A stretch of DNA of 59,561 nucleotides, taken from NCBI RefSeq assembly GCF_020627745.1, contig NZ_JAHDGE010000013.1, forward strand, positions 1-59,561, given 5' to 3'. Position numbers and translations under genes: made by a program. Below the pieces are notes generated by a model, which saw only the letters and a program-made list of their open reading frames with translations, searched no databases and had not been told where the DNA came from. Each line of letters starts with the position of its first letter. The stretch's first letter is position 1. This DNA is from Pseudooctadecabacter sp. (GTDB lineage: Bacteria; Pseudomonadota; Alphaproteobacteria; Rhodobacterales; Rhodobacteraceae). Shown here one piece after another: positions 46,454 through 54,859 of this stretch.

Positions 46454-47227
46454 ATGGCAGATGTTATTCTTGAGACTAAAGGCCTGACCAAACACTATGG
46501 CGGGGTTCATGCCCTTGAGGGGGCGGATTTCCTCCTCCACAAGGGGGAACACGTGGCGATTATGGGCGACAACGGGGCGGGCAAATCTACCTTCGTGCGC
46601 CAGATCACCGGGGTCGAACAGCGCACCAGCGGCGACATCATCTTTGACGGCAAGCCGGTGCACTTTTCAGGCCCGATTGATGCCCGTGAGGCAGGGATCG
46701 AAACCGTGTTCCAGACGCTGGCCCTGGCCGACGATCTGGATGTGCCGGACAATCTGTTTCTGGGCCGCGAGATCACCAAATGGAACTGGCTGGGGCCGTT
46801 CCGCGTGCTGGACTACAAAGCCATGCGCGAGGCCACCATCGAAGGATTGCAGCGCACGGCGGTGAAAATCCCCAACATCCGCAACACGATCCAGAACATG
46901 TCGGGCGGCCAGCGACAGTGCGTGGCGATTGCACGGACGGCGACCTTTGCCTCCAAGCTGACGATCATGGACGAACCCACGGCGGCCTTGGGTGTGCAGG
47001 AAACCGAACAGGTGGAAAACATCATCCGCACCCTGAAAGAGGCGGGCGAGCCCCTGATCCTTGTCAGCCACAACATGCGGCAGGTCATGGACCTTATGGA
47101 CCGGATCGTTGTATTCCGGCGCGGACGGATCGTTGCTGATCTGCGCAAGGAAGAAACGGACGGTCAGGACATCGTCGCCTATATCACGGGCGCGAAGACC
47201 CAGCCGCAATTTGAGGGCGCTGCCTAA
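46454..47227 (+). CDS. Sugar/cyclitol ABC transporter, single-domain ATPase (FrcA-like)
   Basis: A 257-residue ABC ATPase with one nucleotide-binding module, not the double RbsA type. Walker A is GDNGAGKS (38-45), the signature is MSGGQRQCVAIAR, and Walker B is LTIMDEPTAALGVQET. The binding protein and permease upstream complete the importer. The last codons (FEGAA) end two bases before the GTG of the LacI gene, so the regulator is likely cotranscribed with the transporter. Confidence 0.94.
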   Translation: MADVILETKGLTKHYGGVHALEGADFLLHKGEHVAIMGDNGAGKSTFVRQITGVEQRTSGDIIFDGKPVHFSGPIDAREAGIETVFQTLALADDLDVPDNLFLGREITKWNWLGPFRVLDYKAMREATIEGLQRTAVKIPNIRNTIQNMSGGQRQCVAIARTATFASKLTIMDEPTAALGVQETEQVENIIRTLKEAGEPLILVSHNMRQVMDLMDRIVVFRRGRIVADLRKEETDGQDIVAYITGAKTQPQFEGAA

Positions 47228-47228
47228 G

Positions 47229-48233
47229 GTGGTTGTAACACTGAAAGATGTGGCCGAACGGGCAGGCGTATCCCGGTCGGCCGTATCACGAACCTTTACC
47301 GAAGGCGCATCCGTGTCCGCGCGGACCCGCGAAAAGGTGGAAAAGGCCGCATCGGCCTTGGGCTACAGCCCCAATGCTCTGGCCTCGTCGCTGACCACGG
47401 GGCGCACCAAGATGATCGGGGTTGTGTCGAACAACTTTCACAACCCGATCTTTTTGCAGGTCTTTGATCTGGTCACCAAAGAGCTTCAGAACCGCGGGCT
47501 GCGGCCCTTGCTGGTGAACCTCAGCGATGAAACGGACCCCGCGAAATCCTTAGCGATGCTGCGCCAGTATTCCGTGGATGGTGCGATTGTGGCATCCTCA
47601 ACCCTGCCGGTCACCTTCGCAGAGGCCTTTCAGGAGGCCGGATTGACGGTGGTGCATCCATTCGGTCGTCAGACGGCGCACCCCAAGGTCACGACCATCG
47701 GCATCGACAATCACGCCGCGGGGGCGCTGGCGGCGTCCACTTTGATTGCACGGGGATATCGCCGGATCGCCTTTCTGGGTGGCCCCGAAAGCGCCACATC
47801 CACCCAAGACCGCCACGCGGGCTTCCTTGATGAGGTGGCGAAACATTCGGATGTGGAGGCCAGTGTCTCCTATGCCGCCAGCTATTCGTTCAACGGCGGG
47901 CGCGACGAGATGCAGCGCCTGATCGGCGCCGATCTGGCCGAGGCCTATTTCTGCGGCGATGATGTGGTTAGCATCGGCGCGCTGTCCGCATTGCAATCGG
48001 CAGGCATCGACGTGCCGGGGCAGGTGGGGCTGATCGGGTTGAATGACATGGAAATGGCCGGTTGGGCGAACATCAACCTGACGACCATTCACAACCCCAT
48101 CGGGGACATCATCCGCGAAAGCGTCGATTTGATCGCCCAGCAGGTGGGCTGCGACCCGAGCCCGCCCGAAGGGCGTCTGCATTCAGGCTGGATCGTGGAA
48201 CGCGGCACCCTGCGACCTTTGCCGCAGGGCTAG
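47229..48233 (+). CDS. LacI-family transcriptional regulator
   Basis: A 334-residue repressor. The N-terminal helix-turn-helix is VTLKDVAERAGVSRSAVSRTF, with the hinge region SPNALASSLTTGRTKMIGVV, and a periplasmic-binding-like effector domain follows with VDGAIVASSTLPV, YRRIAFLGGPESATSTQDRH and LIGLNDMEMAGWANI. The GTG at 47229 starts directly after the ATPase stop, with GAGGG about 11 bp upstream. The likely targets are the two identical operators at 44115 and 51464. The effector is inferred to be the imported sugar/cyclitol or a metabolite. Confidence 0.91.
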   Translation: MVVTLKDVAERAGVSRSAVSRTFTEGASVSARTREKVEKAASALGYSPNALASSLTTGRTKMIGVVSNNFHNPIFLQVFDLVTKELQNRGLRPLLVNLSDETDPAKSLAMLRQYSVDGAIVASSTLPVTFAEAFQEAGLTVVHPFGRQTAHPKVTTIGIDNHAAGALAASTLIARGYRRIAFLGGPESATSTQDRHAGFLDEVAKHSDVEASVSYAASYSFNGGRDEMQRLIGADLAEAYFCGDDVVSIGALSALQSAGIDVPGQVGLIGLNDMEMAGWANINLTTIHNPIGDIIRESVDLIAQQVGCDPSPPEGRLHSGWIVERGTLRPLPQG

Positions 48234-48237
48234 AAGT

Positions 48238-49371
48238 TTAGCGGAACATCGGCGGGCGGGCATCGACCCAGGCGCCGCCCTGTTTGGCCGAGGCCACCGA
48301 TTGATGCACAGCCGCCATGGACCGCAGGCCGTCTTCGGCGGTGGGGTAGGCGCCATGGGCCTCGCCACGGATCGCGGCGGCCAGATCGACATAGATATTG
48401 GCCACTGCCATGGGGAAGCCTTCGGGGTGGGCGATGGCCACACGGCTGAGGCGGCTGGCCTCATCCGACAGGCCGCCTTCGCCCTTTTCCATGATCTGCG
48501 TGCGCCCGCCCACGGGCGTATACATCACTTGGTTGGGCTGTTCGGCCCACCATTTCAAACCACCCGTTTCGCCGAAGACCTGAATGTCGAAACCGTGCTG
48601 GCGGCCAATGGCCACGGATGAGGTCCAAAGCCGCCCCACGGTGCCGCCTTCCATGCGGAAGTTGACCATAGCGTCGTCTTCCAACTCGCGGCTGGCAATG
48701 GTTGAGGCAAAATCGGCAGACAGCGAAGCAACCTCATCGCCTGCAATGAAACTTGCCATGTGCATCGCATGGATGCCGCAATCGGCAAACTGGCCGGACG
48801 CACCGGCCATGGCCGGATCGTAACGCCAGCGCACGCGCGGGTTGTCGGCATCAGTGGCATCGCCGTGGTGGCCGTGGCTGAAATTGGCGACGATCAGACG
48901 GACCTTGCCAATCCCGCCCGAGGCCACCATGTGCCGCATTTCGCGCACCATGGGATAAGCGGAATAGCAATAGTTCACCGCACAGATTTTGCCTGTGGCC
49001 CGCGCGATCTTCACGATCTCCTCACCCTCTTCGACGGTCACGGTCATGGGCTTTTCACACAGTACATTGAACCCCGCCTCAAGGAAGGATTTGGTGATCT
49101 CGAAGTGGGTGGAATTGGGCGTGGCTACAGTCACCAGATCAACGCGGTCATCGCGCTTTTGCTCGCCCTCCAGCATCTCGCGCCAGTCGCCATAGGCGCG
49201 GTCGGCGGCCACCCCAAGACGCTGGGCATATTCACGCCCACGGTCCGCGTCGTGATCCAGCGCGCCTGCGGCCAGCACAAAGTTGCCATCGGCCTGTGCG
49301 CCCAAACGGTGCGCCGGCCCGATCTGGCTGCCTTCGCCGCCGCCAATCATGCCCCAGTTCAATCGTGTCAT
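48238..49371 (-). CDS. Gfo/Idh/MocA family oxidoreductase, first copy
   Basis: A 377-residue NAD(P)-dependent dehydrogenase. The N-terminal Rossmann region has GMIGGGEGSQIGPAHRLGA and the conserved NVLCEKPMTVTVEEGEEI, with the catalytic lysine in the EKP motif. The C-terminal part shows the GTVGRLWTSSVAIGRQHG-type sheet of the family, and GQFADCGIHAMHMASFI marks the His-containing active-site region. The substrate is a sugar or cyclitol by family and context. It converges on the LacI gene across 4 bp, and its upstream side holds a degenerate intergenic repeat. Confidence 0.9.
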   Translation of the reverse strand: MTRLNWGMIGGGEGSQIGPAHRLGAQADGNFVLAAGALDHDADRGREYAQRLGVAADRAYGDWREMLEGEQKRDDRVDLVTVATPNSTHFEITKSFLEAGFNVLCEKPMTVTVEEGEEIVKIARATGKICAVNYCYSAYPMVREMRHMVASGGIGKVRLIVANFSHGHHGDATDADNPRVRWRYDPAMAGASGQFADCGIHAMHMASFIAGDEVASLSADFASTIASRELEDDAMVNFRMEGGTVGRLWTSSVAIGRQHGFDIQVFGETGGLKWWAEQPNQVMYTPVGGRTQIMEKGEGGLSDEASRLSRVAIAHPEGFPMAVANIYVDLAAAIRGEAHGAYPTAEDGLRSMAAVHQSVASAKQGGAWVDARPPMFR

Positions 49372-49400
49372 TCTCGGTCTCCCTCAGGGCGTGTCCCCTG

Positions 49401-49435
49401 CTTCATCTTGGTAAATACAACTCCCCCCGGAGGGT
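49401..49435 (-). repeat. GC-rich intergenic repeat, degenerate copy 3
   Basis: Reading the minus strand, TCCGGGGGGAGTTGTATTTACC followed by AAGATGAAG resembles the CCGGGAGTATTTTTG-type tail of the copies near 12391 and 35721, but lacks the GGGGGCGCTGCCCCC palindrome. It lies between two minus-strand genes of the regulon. Confidence 0.4.
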
Positions 49436-49444
49436 CGGTCTGCG

Positions 49445-50332
49445 TCAAAATCCGATGCTCTGCAAATAGGCGCGGTTCAGTTTGGCGTCGTGCAGGGGCG
49501 AGGTGTCGCCCTCTGGGTCGCAGTCCTGTTCCACCGTGCACCAGCCCTCAAATCCGGCATCCAGCAGCACCTGCCGCACGGCAGGGAAATCCACATCGCC
49601 GTCACCCAGATTGCAGAAAATGCCCTGACCGCAGGCTTCGTAGAAATCGGTGCGGTTGGCGACCACATGGGCCTTCACCGTGGGGTCGATGTCTTTGAAG
49701 TGCATGTAGCTGATGCGGTCGATGTGCTTTTTCATAAAGGCCACGGGGTCAAACCCCGCATAGGAATGATGGCCCGTGTCAAAACAGATTTTCAGAATGG
49801 CCTCGTCGACCTCACCCAGCAAACGTTCCAGTTCGGGTTCGAAATCAATGAAACCTGCGGCATGGGCGTGCATGCCCACGGTCAGACCGTATTCTTCAGC
49901 GCCCATTTTGGCGACGGTCGCGATGCGGTCGCGAAAGGCGGCCCATTCGGCGGCGTCCATCTGCTCGGCTTCATCCGCGCGGCCAGCGGTGGGCGCGCGA
50001 CGGGGGGAGATGCTGTCGATCAGCACCAGATGCTGCGCGCCATGCGCCTTGAGGGCTTTGCAGGTGCGCACGGCCCCGTCCATCACATCATCCCAGGCGT
50101 CTGGGTCGTGAAACGGGCGGAAGACCACGCCGCCGACGAGTTCCTGATCGAATTCTTCCAGCGCATCCGCAAGGATCGCGGGGTCCTCGGGCATAAAGCC
50201 CACGGGGCCGAGCTCAATCCCCTTGAAACCTGCTTTGGCGTTTTCTTCCAAAACCTTGCGCCAAGCCGGGTTGCGGGGGTCGTCTGCGAATTCCACACCC
50301 CAGGAACAGGGCGCATTTCCGATTTTAATCAT
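49445..50332 (-). CDS. IolE-like TIM-barrel sugar isomerase/dehydratase
   Basis: A 295-residue protein of the xylose-isomerase-like TIM-barrel superfamily, closest in feel to inosose dehydratase IolE and related sugar epimerases. The N terminus MIKIGNAPCSWGVEFADDPR and GFKGIELGPVGFMPEDP match IolE-type proteins. Metal-binding parts are ILKICFDTGHHSYAG, ISYMHFKDIDPTVKA and GWCTVEQDCDPEGDTS. The role is inferred: dehydration or isomerisation of an oxidised cyclitol or keto-sugar made by the adjacent Gfo/Idh enzymes. The gap to the next minus-strand gene upstream is 13 bp. Confidence 0.82.
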   Translation of the reverse strand: MIKIGNAPCSWGVEFADDPRNPAWRKVLEENAKAGFKGIELGPVGFMPEDPAILADALEEFDQELVGGVVFRPFHDPDAWDDVMDGAVRTCKALKAHGAQHLVLIDSISPRRAPTAGRADEAEQMDAAEWAAFRDRIATVAKMGAEEYGLTVGMHAHAAGFIDFEPELERLLGEVDEAILKICFDTGHHSYAGFDPVAFMKKHIDRISYMHFKDIDPTVKAHVVANRTDFYEACGQGIFCNLGDGDVDFPAVRQVLLDAGFEGWCTVEQDCDPEGDTSPLHDAKLNRAYLQSIGF

Positions 50333-50345
50333 GTCTGTTGTACCT

Positions 50346-51446
50346 TTAGTAATCTGCGACGTTGACCCAAGTACCCGCAGCACTTGAGGCGAATGTGGCG
50401 GCCACGATGCGGTTGACCTCAAGCCCTTCGCGGAACGTGGGCCAGACGGGGCGCTTTTCGGCGATGGCTGTCAGGAAATCCTTGGCCTCGATGATGATCT
50501 GGTCCTGATAGCCGGTGCCGTGGCCCGGTCCCTGACAAAACGGCAGGTAATCGGGGTGTTCCGGCCCGGTGAGGATTTTGCGAAAGCCGCGTTCGGCCTC
50601 GGGCCCTTCGGTGGTGTACAGCCACAGGGCGTTCTGATCTTCCTGATCAAAGCGGATATGGCCGTGGGTGCCGTGGATTTCATAGGCGTAGCCCATCTTG
50701 CGGCCCGTGGCGACGCGGCTGAAGAACATGTGCCCCTGCACGCCGCTTTCAAAGGTGCACATCATCTGCGCCTGATCGTCGTTGGTGACAGGTTCACCGG
50801 CGCGGGTCGGGTGGACGGTTTGCACCATCGCGTTAAGCGTCGTGATCGGCCCCATCAAGGCGCGTGCGCAGTTGATCATGTGGGGGGCCAGATCGCCCAT
50901 GCAGCCGTTGGCGGCGCCTTGTCCGCGCCAGCCGCCGATGTCTGGATCTGCGAAGAAATCTTCGGTCATTTCACCCCGAAACCACGTCACTTTGCCGATG
51001 CGGCCTTCGTCCAACAGCTTGCGCACGTATTGCGTGGCCGGGGTGCGCACGTAGTTGAAACCGACCATGTTGGCCACGCCCGCAGCCTCTGCTGCGTCCA
51101 CCATCGACTGGCTTTGGGCCACGGATACGCCCAGCGGTTTTTCACACAGCACCGGTTTTCCGGCGGCAAAGGCGGCTAGTGCGATGTCGTGGTGGGTCGC
51201 TTGGGGGGAGGCGATGACAATGGCCTCAACCTCAGGGTCGGCCACCATGACACGCCAGTCGGATGTGGCCTTTTCGAAGCCGTACGTCTGGCGGTAGCGT
51301 TCGGCGCTTTCGTCGCTGGATGCGCAGATGTGCACCAGTTTCGGGCGCAGCGCGGTGTCGAAGACACTGGCCACGGCGGCAAAGGCCACGGAGTGCGCTT
51401 TGCCCATGTAACCGCCACCGACGACGCCAATTCCGATGTCTGTCAT
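50346..51446 (-). CDS. Gfo/Idh/MocA family oxidoreductase, second copy
   Basis: A 366-residue dehydrogenase of the inositol/sugar type. The N terminus has IGIGVVGGGYMGKAHSVAFA, then VLCEKPLGVSVAQSQSMVDA, and the active-site region MGDLAPHMINCARALMG. It is not a close copy of the other Gfo/Idh gene in this cluster. The ATG at 51446 has GAGGG upstream and a LacI-type operator 18-35 bp before it, so it heads the minus-strand unit Gfo/Idh - IolE-like - Gfo/Idh. myo-Inositol or a related cyclitol is the most likely substrate class. Confidence 0.9.
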   Translation of the reverse strand: MTDIGIGVVGGGYMGKAHSVAFAAVASVFDTALRPKLVHICASSDESAERYRQTYGFEKATSDWRVMVADPEVEAIVIASPQATHHDIALAAFAAGKPVLCEKPLGVSVAQSQSMVDAAEAAGVANMVGFNYVRTPATQYVRKLLDEGRIGKVTWFRGEMTEDFFADPDIGGWRGQGAANGCMGDLAPHMINCARALMGPITTLNAMVQTVHPTRAGEPVTNDDQAQMMCTFESGVQGHMFFSRVATGRKMGYAYEIHGTHGHIRFDQEDQNALWLYTTEGPEAERGFRKILTGPEHPDYLPFCQGPGHGTGYQDQIIIEAKDFLTAIAEKRPVWPTFREGLEVNRIVAATFASSAAGTWVNVADY

Positions 51447-51463
51447 GATGCCCTCGATCCTAC

Positions 51464-51481
51464 TTTGCAACCGGTTGCAAA
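51464..51481. promoter_or_regulatory. LacI-type operator upstream of the Gfo/Idh unit
   Basis: Perfect 18-bp palindrome TTTGCAACCGGTTGCAAA, containing the same 16-bp core as the operator near 44115. It sits between a candidate minus-strand -10 element and the start codon, so binding there would block initiation. Two identical operators in one 7.4-kb stretch around one LacI gene strongly suggest one regulon. Confidence 0.87.
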
Positions 51482-51482
51482 A

Positions 51483-51512
51483 TGCGTATCTGGCTTTGTG
51501 GTATCGGGTCAA
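51483..51512 (-). promoter_or_regulatory. Candidate sigma70-type promoter of the Gfo/Idh unit
   Basis: On the minus strand, TTGACC (51512-51507) is followed after 18 bp by TACGCA (51488-51483). The operator begins 2 bp downstream of this -10, where the transcription start is expected. The -10 match is weak, so the call rests on the good -35 and on the operator position. Confidence 0.5.
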
Positions 51513-51662
51513 TAGCAATAATGCGTGGCGGCGCAGACGAAGGGTGTGTGAAGAGGCGGCACAGGCCGGTCATGTGCCCAAATTTCATGCGCAAGAAATT
51601 GAATTTTCGACCGATTTTGACGGCGGCCTTGCGTTTTGCGACGAATGATCCGAGGCTGGGGC

Positions 51663-53087
51663 ATGGATAAGCCGAAGACCTTTTTCAATGAGATGATCGG
51701 CAATGGGACCCCGCGTGCGCCTTATGCCAAATACGGGTCCTGGTTTTCGGCGCAGAATGGCGACCGATTGGCCCAGAAAAGCCAAGAGGCCGAGGGTTTT
51801 TTCCGCCGCGCGGGAATCACGTTCAATGTTTATGGTCAGGCGGACGCCGAAGAACGGCTGATCCCGTTTGATCTGGTGCCGCGCATTTTGTCGAACAGCG
51901 AATGGACCAAACTGGCCAAGGGTGTTGAACAACGGGTCCGTGCCATTAATGCGTTTTTGCACGACATTTATAACCGGCAGGAAATTCTGCGTGCGGGCGT
52001 CGTGCCGACACGGCTGATTGCGCAAAACGATGCGTTCCTGCCGCAGATGATGGATTTTGTTCCGCCCGGCGGCGTTTACACCCACATTGTCGGGACGGAT
52101 ATCGTGCGCACCGGTGCGGACGAATTTTTCGTGCTGGAGGACAATGCGCGGACGCCCTCGGGGGTGAGCTATATGCTGGAAAACCGCGAGACGATGTTGC
52201 AGATGTTTCCCGAGCTGTTCAGCCAGATCAAGGTGCAGCGCGTCAGCGATTACCCCAAAAACCTGCGTGCGTCGCTTGAGGCGTCGGCCCCGCCGAACTG
52301 CGAAGGGCGCCCGTTTGTGGTGGTCCTGACGCCGGGTATTCACAATTCGGCCTATTATGAGCACAGCTTTCTGGCGGACCAGATGGGGGTTGAACTGGTC
52401 GAGGGGCATGACCTGCGGATTGTGGATGGCAAAATCGCCGTGCGCACCACGCGCGGCTATCGCACGGTGGACGTGATTTACCGGCGGGTGGATGACGATT
52501 TTCTGGACCCGCTGACGTTCAACCCCACGTCGATGCTGGGCGTGCCGGGCATCATGGATGTGTACCGCGCGGGCAACATCACCATCGCCAACGCCCCTGG
52601 CACAGGCGTGGCGGACGACAAGGCGATTTACAGCTATATGCCGCAAATTGTCGAATTCTACACCGGCGAAAAGGCGATCCTGAAGAACGTGGAAACGCAC
52701 CGCTGTTCCGAGCCTGAGGCGTTGAAATACGTGCTCGACAATCTGGCTGATCTGGTTGTCAAAGAGGTGCACGGATCGGGCGGCTACGGGATGTTGGTGG
52801 GGCCTGCGGCCTCCCGCCAGGAGATTGAGGATTTCCGCGCCAAACTTAAAGCGCGGCCTGCCAATTATATCGCCCAGCCCACGTTGAGCCTGTCCACCGT
52901 GCCTATTTTCACCGACGCCGGTCTGGCCCCGCGCCATGTGGATTTGCGGCCTTTCGCGCTGATGTCGCCGGGGTCGGTTGATATCGCGCCGGGCGGGCTG
53001 ACGCGCGTGGCCCTGACCGAAGGCAGCCTTGTGGTGAATTCCAGCCAAGGGGGCGGCACCAAGGACACCTGGGTGCTGGAGGACTGA
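51663..53087 (+). CDS. Circularly permuted ATP-grasp protein (DUF404/407 type)
   Basis: A 474-residue protein of the circularly permuted ATP-grasp family, whose members ligate amino-acid or peptide-like substrates using ATP. Family parts are LSNSEWTKLAKGVEQRVRAINA-type residues, GVYTHIVGTDIVRTGADEF and FVLEDNARTPSGVSYMLENRE, then NVETHRCSEPEALKYVLDNL and VVKEVHGSGGYGMLVGP. A closing SQGGGTKDTWVLED follows. The ATG at 51663 is chosen over an in-frame start nine codons upstream because a GAGGCTGGGG purine-rich site precedes it. It is the first of four genes with a 1-bp gap, a 0-bp gap and a 31-bp gap. Confidence 0.9.
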   Translation: MDKPKTFFNEMIGNGTPRAPYAKYGSWFSAQNGDRLAQKSQEAEGFFRRAGITFNVYGQADAEERLIPFDLVPRILSNSEWTKLAKGVEQRVRAINAFLHDIYNRQEILRAGVVPTRLIAQNDAFLPQMMDFVPPGGVYTHIVGTDIVRTGADEFFVLEDNARTPSGVSYMLENRETMLQMFPELFSQIKVQRVSDYPKNLRASLEASAPPNCEGRPFVVVLTPGIHNSAYYEHSFLADQMGVELVEGHDLRIVDGKIAVRTTRGYRTVDVIYRRVDDDFLDPLTFNPTSMLGVPGIMDVYRAGNITIANAPGTGVADDKAIYSYMPQIVEFYTGEKAILKNVETHRCSEPEALKYVLDNLADLVVKEVHGSGGYGMLVGPAASRQEIEDFRAKLKARPANYIAQPTLSLSTVPIFTDAGLAPRHVDLRPFALMSPGSVDIAPGGLTRVALTEGSLVVNSSQGGGTKDTWVLED

Positions 53088-53088
53088 T

Positions 53089-54030
53089 ATGCTGGGCAAG
53101 ACCGCAGGTGGATTATACTGGATGTTCAGGGGGTTGGAACGCGCCGAGAATACCGCGCGCCTGATCGAGGCGGGCTTTCGGATTGCTCTCACGCGCTCTT
53201 CCGACCCCACGTCGGACTGGCAGTCTGTCATCGTCACCTCGGCCCAGCAGGGGGCATATCTGGCGCAATATGACACCTACACCAGCCAGAACGTCTGCGA
53301 TTTTCTCCTGCGGGAACCGTCAAACCCAAGTTCGGTCCTATCGGTCGTCAAAGCGGCCCGTGACAACGCACGGTTGGTGCGCACGGCGCTGACGACAGAG
53401 GTCTGGTGCGCGGTCAACGAGACATGGATGGTCCTGACGGAGCTGTTGAAAAAGCCCATCGCGGAAGAGGACGTGCCCCAGACGCTGGAGGCCATTCGCC
53501 AGCAATCGGCGCTGGTGCGTGGGGCGTTGCATGGCACAATGCTGCGCAATGACATCTACAATTTCTGCCGCTTGGGGACGTTCATTGAACGGGCCGACAG
53601 CACCGCGCGGATCATTGATGTGAAATACCACGCGCTGTTGCCGTCACCGTCCTTTGTGGGCAGCCGGCTGGACAATGTGCAATGGGAAATGGTGCTGCGG
53701 TCTGTGTCGGGCCACCGGTCGTTCCGCCACGCGGTCGAGGGCGAATATAACGCCGCCAATATCGTGCAGTTCCTGATGCTGGATGCACGGTTTCCGCGGT
53801 CTTTGGCGTTTTGCGCGGCGGCGATTGTAGAGAACCTTGATCTTTTGGCGCAGGACTACGGCGGGGAGAGCCGCAGCCTTGCAGCGGCGCAAGCCATGCT
53901 GGGGCGGTGCGCAGGGCGGGATGTGTCGTCGATTTTCGAGGAGGGTTTGCATGAATATACCACCCAGATCCTGCGTGACCTTACCATGTTGGGTGCCATG
54001 ATCGAACAACAATACAGGTTCATTCAATAG
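53089..54030 (+). CDS. Alpha-E domain protein
   Basis: A 313-residue, almost all-helical protein of the alpha-E family. Recognisable parts are the N-terminal GGLYWMFRGLERAENTARLIEA, the central DIYNFCRLGTFIERADSTARIIDVKY, and the SLAFCAAAIVENLDLLAQDYG region. Its molecular role is unknown; it nearly always sits beside a circularly permuted ATP-grasp gene and a transglutaminase-like gene, as here. It starts one base after the ATP-grasp stop and ends directly against the next start. Confidence 0.9.
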   Translation: MLGKTAGGLYWMFRGLERAENTARLIEAGFRIALTRSSDPTSDWQSVIVTSAQQGAYLAQYDTYTSQNVCDFLLREPSNPSSVLSVVKAARDNARLVRTALTTEVWCAVNETWMVLTELLKKPIAEEDVPQTLEAIRQQSALVRGALHGTMLRNDIYNFCRLGTFIERADSTARIIDVKYHALLPSPSFVGSRLDNVQWEMVLRSVSGHRSFRHAVEGEYNAANIVQFLMLDARFPRSLAFCAAAIVENLDLLAQDYGGESRSLAAAQAMLGRCAGRDVSSIFEEGLHEYTTQILRDLTMLGAMIEQQYRFIQ

Positions 54031-54828
54031 ATGCGCATCAAGGTTTCCCACCAAACGGAATACACCTACGCCGAACCCGTGTCCGGTGCGCTGCAACAGG
54101 TGCGGCTGTGGCCGGTGGACAGCCCCATGCAACGGGTTACGGATTGGGCGGTGACCGTTGACGGCGGCCGGGTAGAGGCGGGCTACAGCGATCATCACGG
54201 CAATCAGGTGCGGCTTGTCTGTGCCGACGAAGGGGTGCAGGCGTTGACGATTTCCGTCGAGGGGGAGGTCGAGACGGCCGATACCTCGGGAATACTGGGT
54301 CCGGTCTATGGCCGTGCGCCGTTGTGGTATTTCCAGCAGCCCACCGCCCTGACCACCGCAGGCGACGGTGTGACGGCGCTGGCCGACAGCGTGCGCAATG
54401 TCACGGGTGATCTGGACAGATATCACGCGCTGTCGGGCGCCATTCTGGACAAGGTTGCCTATGTGCTGAACCAGACGGACATGGCCACCACCGCCGAGGG
54501 GGCGGTGTCGCAAGGCAGTGGCGTATGTCAGGACCACGCCAATATTTTTGTGGCCGCCGCCCGCCATCTGGGGGCACCGGCGCGCTATGTCAGCGGGTAT
54601 CTGTTCATGGACGACCGGATCGAGCAGGACGCAAGCCATGCGTGGGCCGAGGTGCATCTGGACGGGCTTGGCTGGGTCGGTTTTGATGTGTCGAACCAGA
54701 TCAGCCCCGATGAACGTTACGTCCGCCTTGCTATTGGACGCGATGCCAAGGATGCAGCCCCCATATCCGGGCTGCGGATGGGGCAGGGGGATGAGAACCT
54801 CGTTGTGTCTTTGCAGGTGCAGCAATAG
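54031..54828 (+). CDS. Transglutaminase-like cysteine peptidase
   Basis: A 265-residue protein with the bacterial transglutaminase N-terminal domain (about 1-85, starting MRIKVSHQTEYTYAEPVSGA) and a papain-like transglutaminase core. The catalytic triad is visible: Cys166 in GSGVCQDHANIF, His203 in ASHAWAEVHLDGLGW, and Asp219 in GFDVSNQISPDE. Such proteins are thought to be proteases or amidases, not cross-linkers. No signal peptide is evident. It follows the alpha-E gene with no gap and precedes the Anbu gene by 31 bp. Confidence 0.91.
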   Translation: MRIKVSHQTEYTYAEPVSGALQQVRLWPVDSPMQRVTDWAVTVDGGRVEAGYSDHHGNQVRLVCADEGVQALTISVEGEVETADTSGILGPVYGRAPLWYFQQPTALTTAGDGVTALADSVRNVTGDLDRYHALSGAILDKVAYVLNQTDMATTAEGAVSQGSGVCQDHANIFVAAARHLGAPARYVSGYLFMDDRIEQDASHAWAEVHLDGLGWVGFDVSNQISPDERYVRLAIGRDAKDAAPISGLRMGQGDENLVVSLQVQQ

Positions 54829-54859
54829 GGTGGCTGCCAGACTGATTTAGGGAATCCAG

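Noticed and set aside
51585-53276. 563-codon open frame on the minus strand
   Set aside because: Antisense to the ATP-grasp gene and reaching into the operator region; no domain features.
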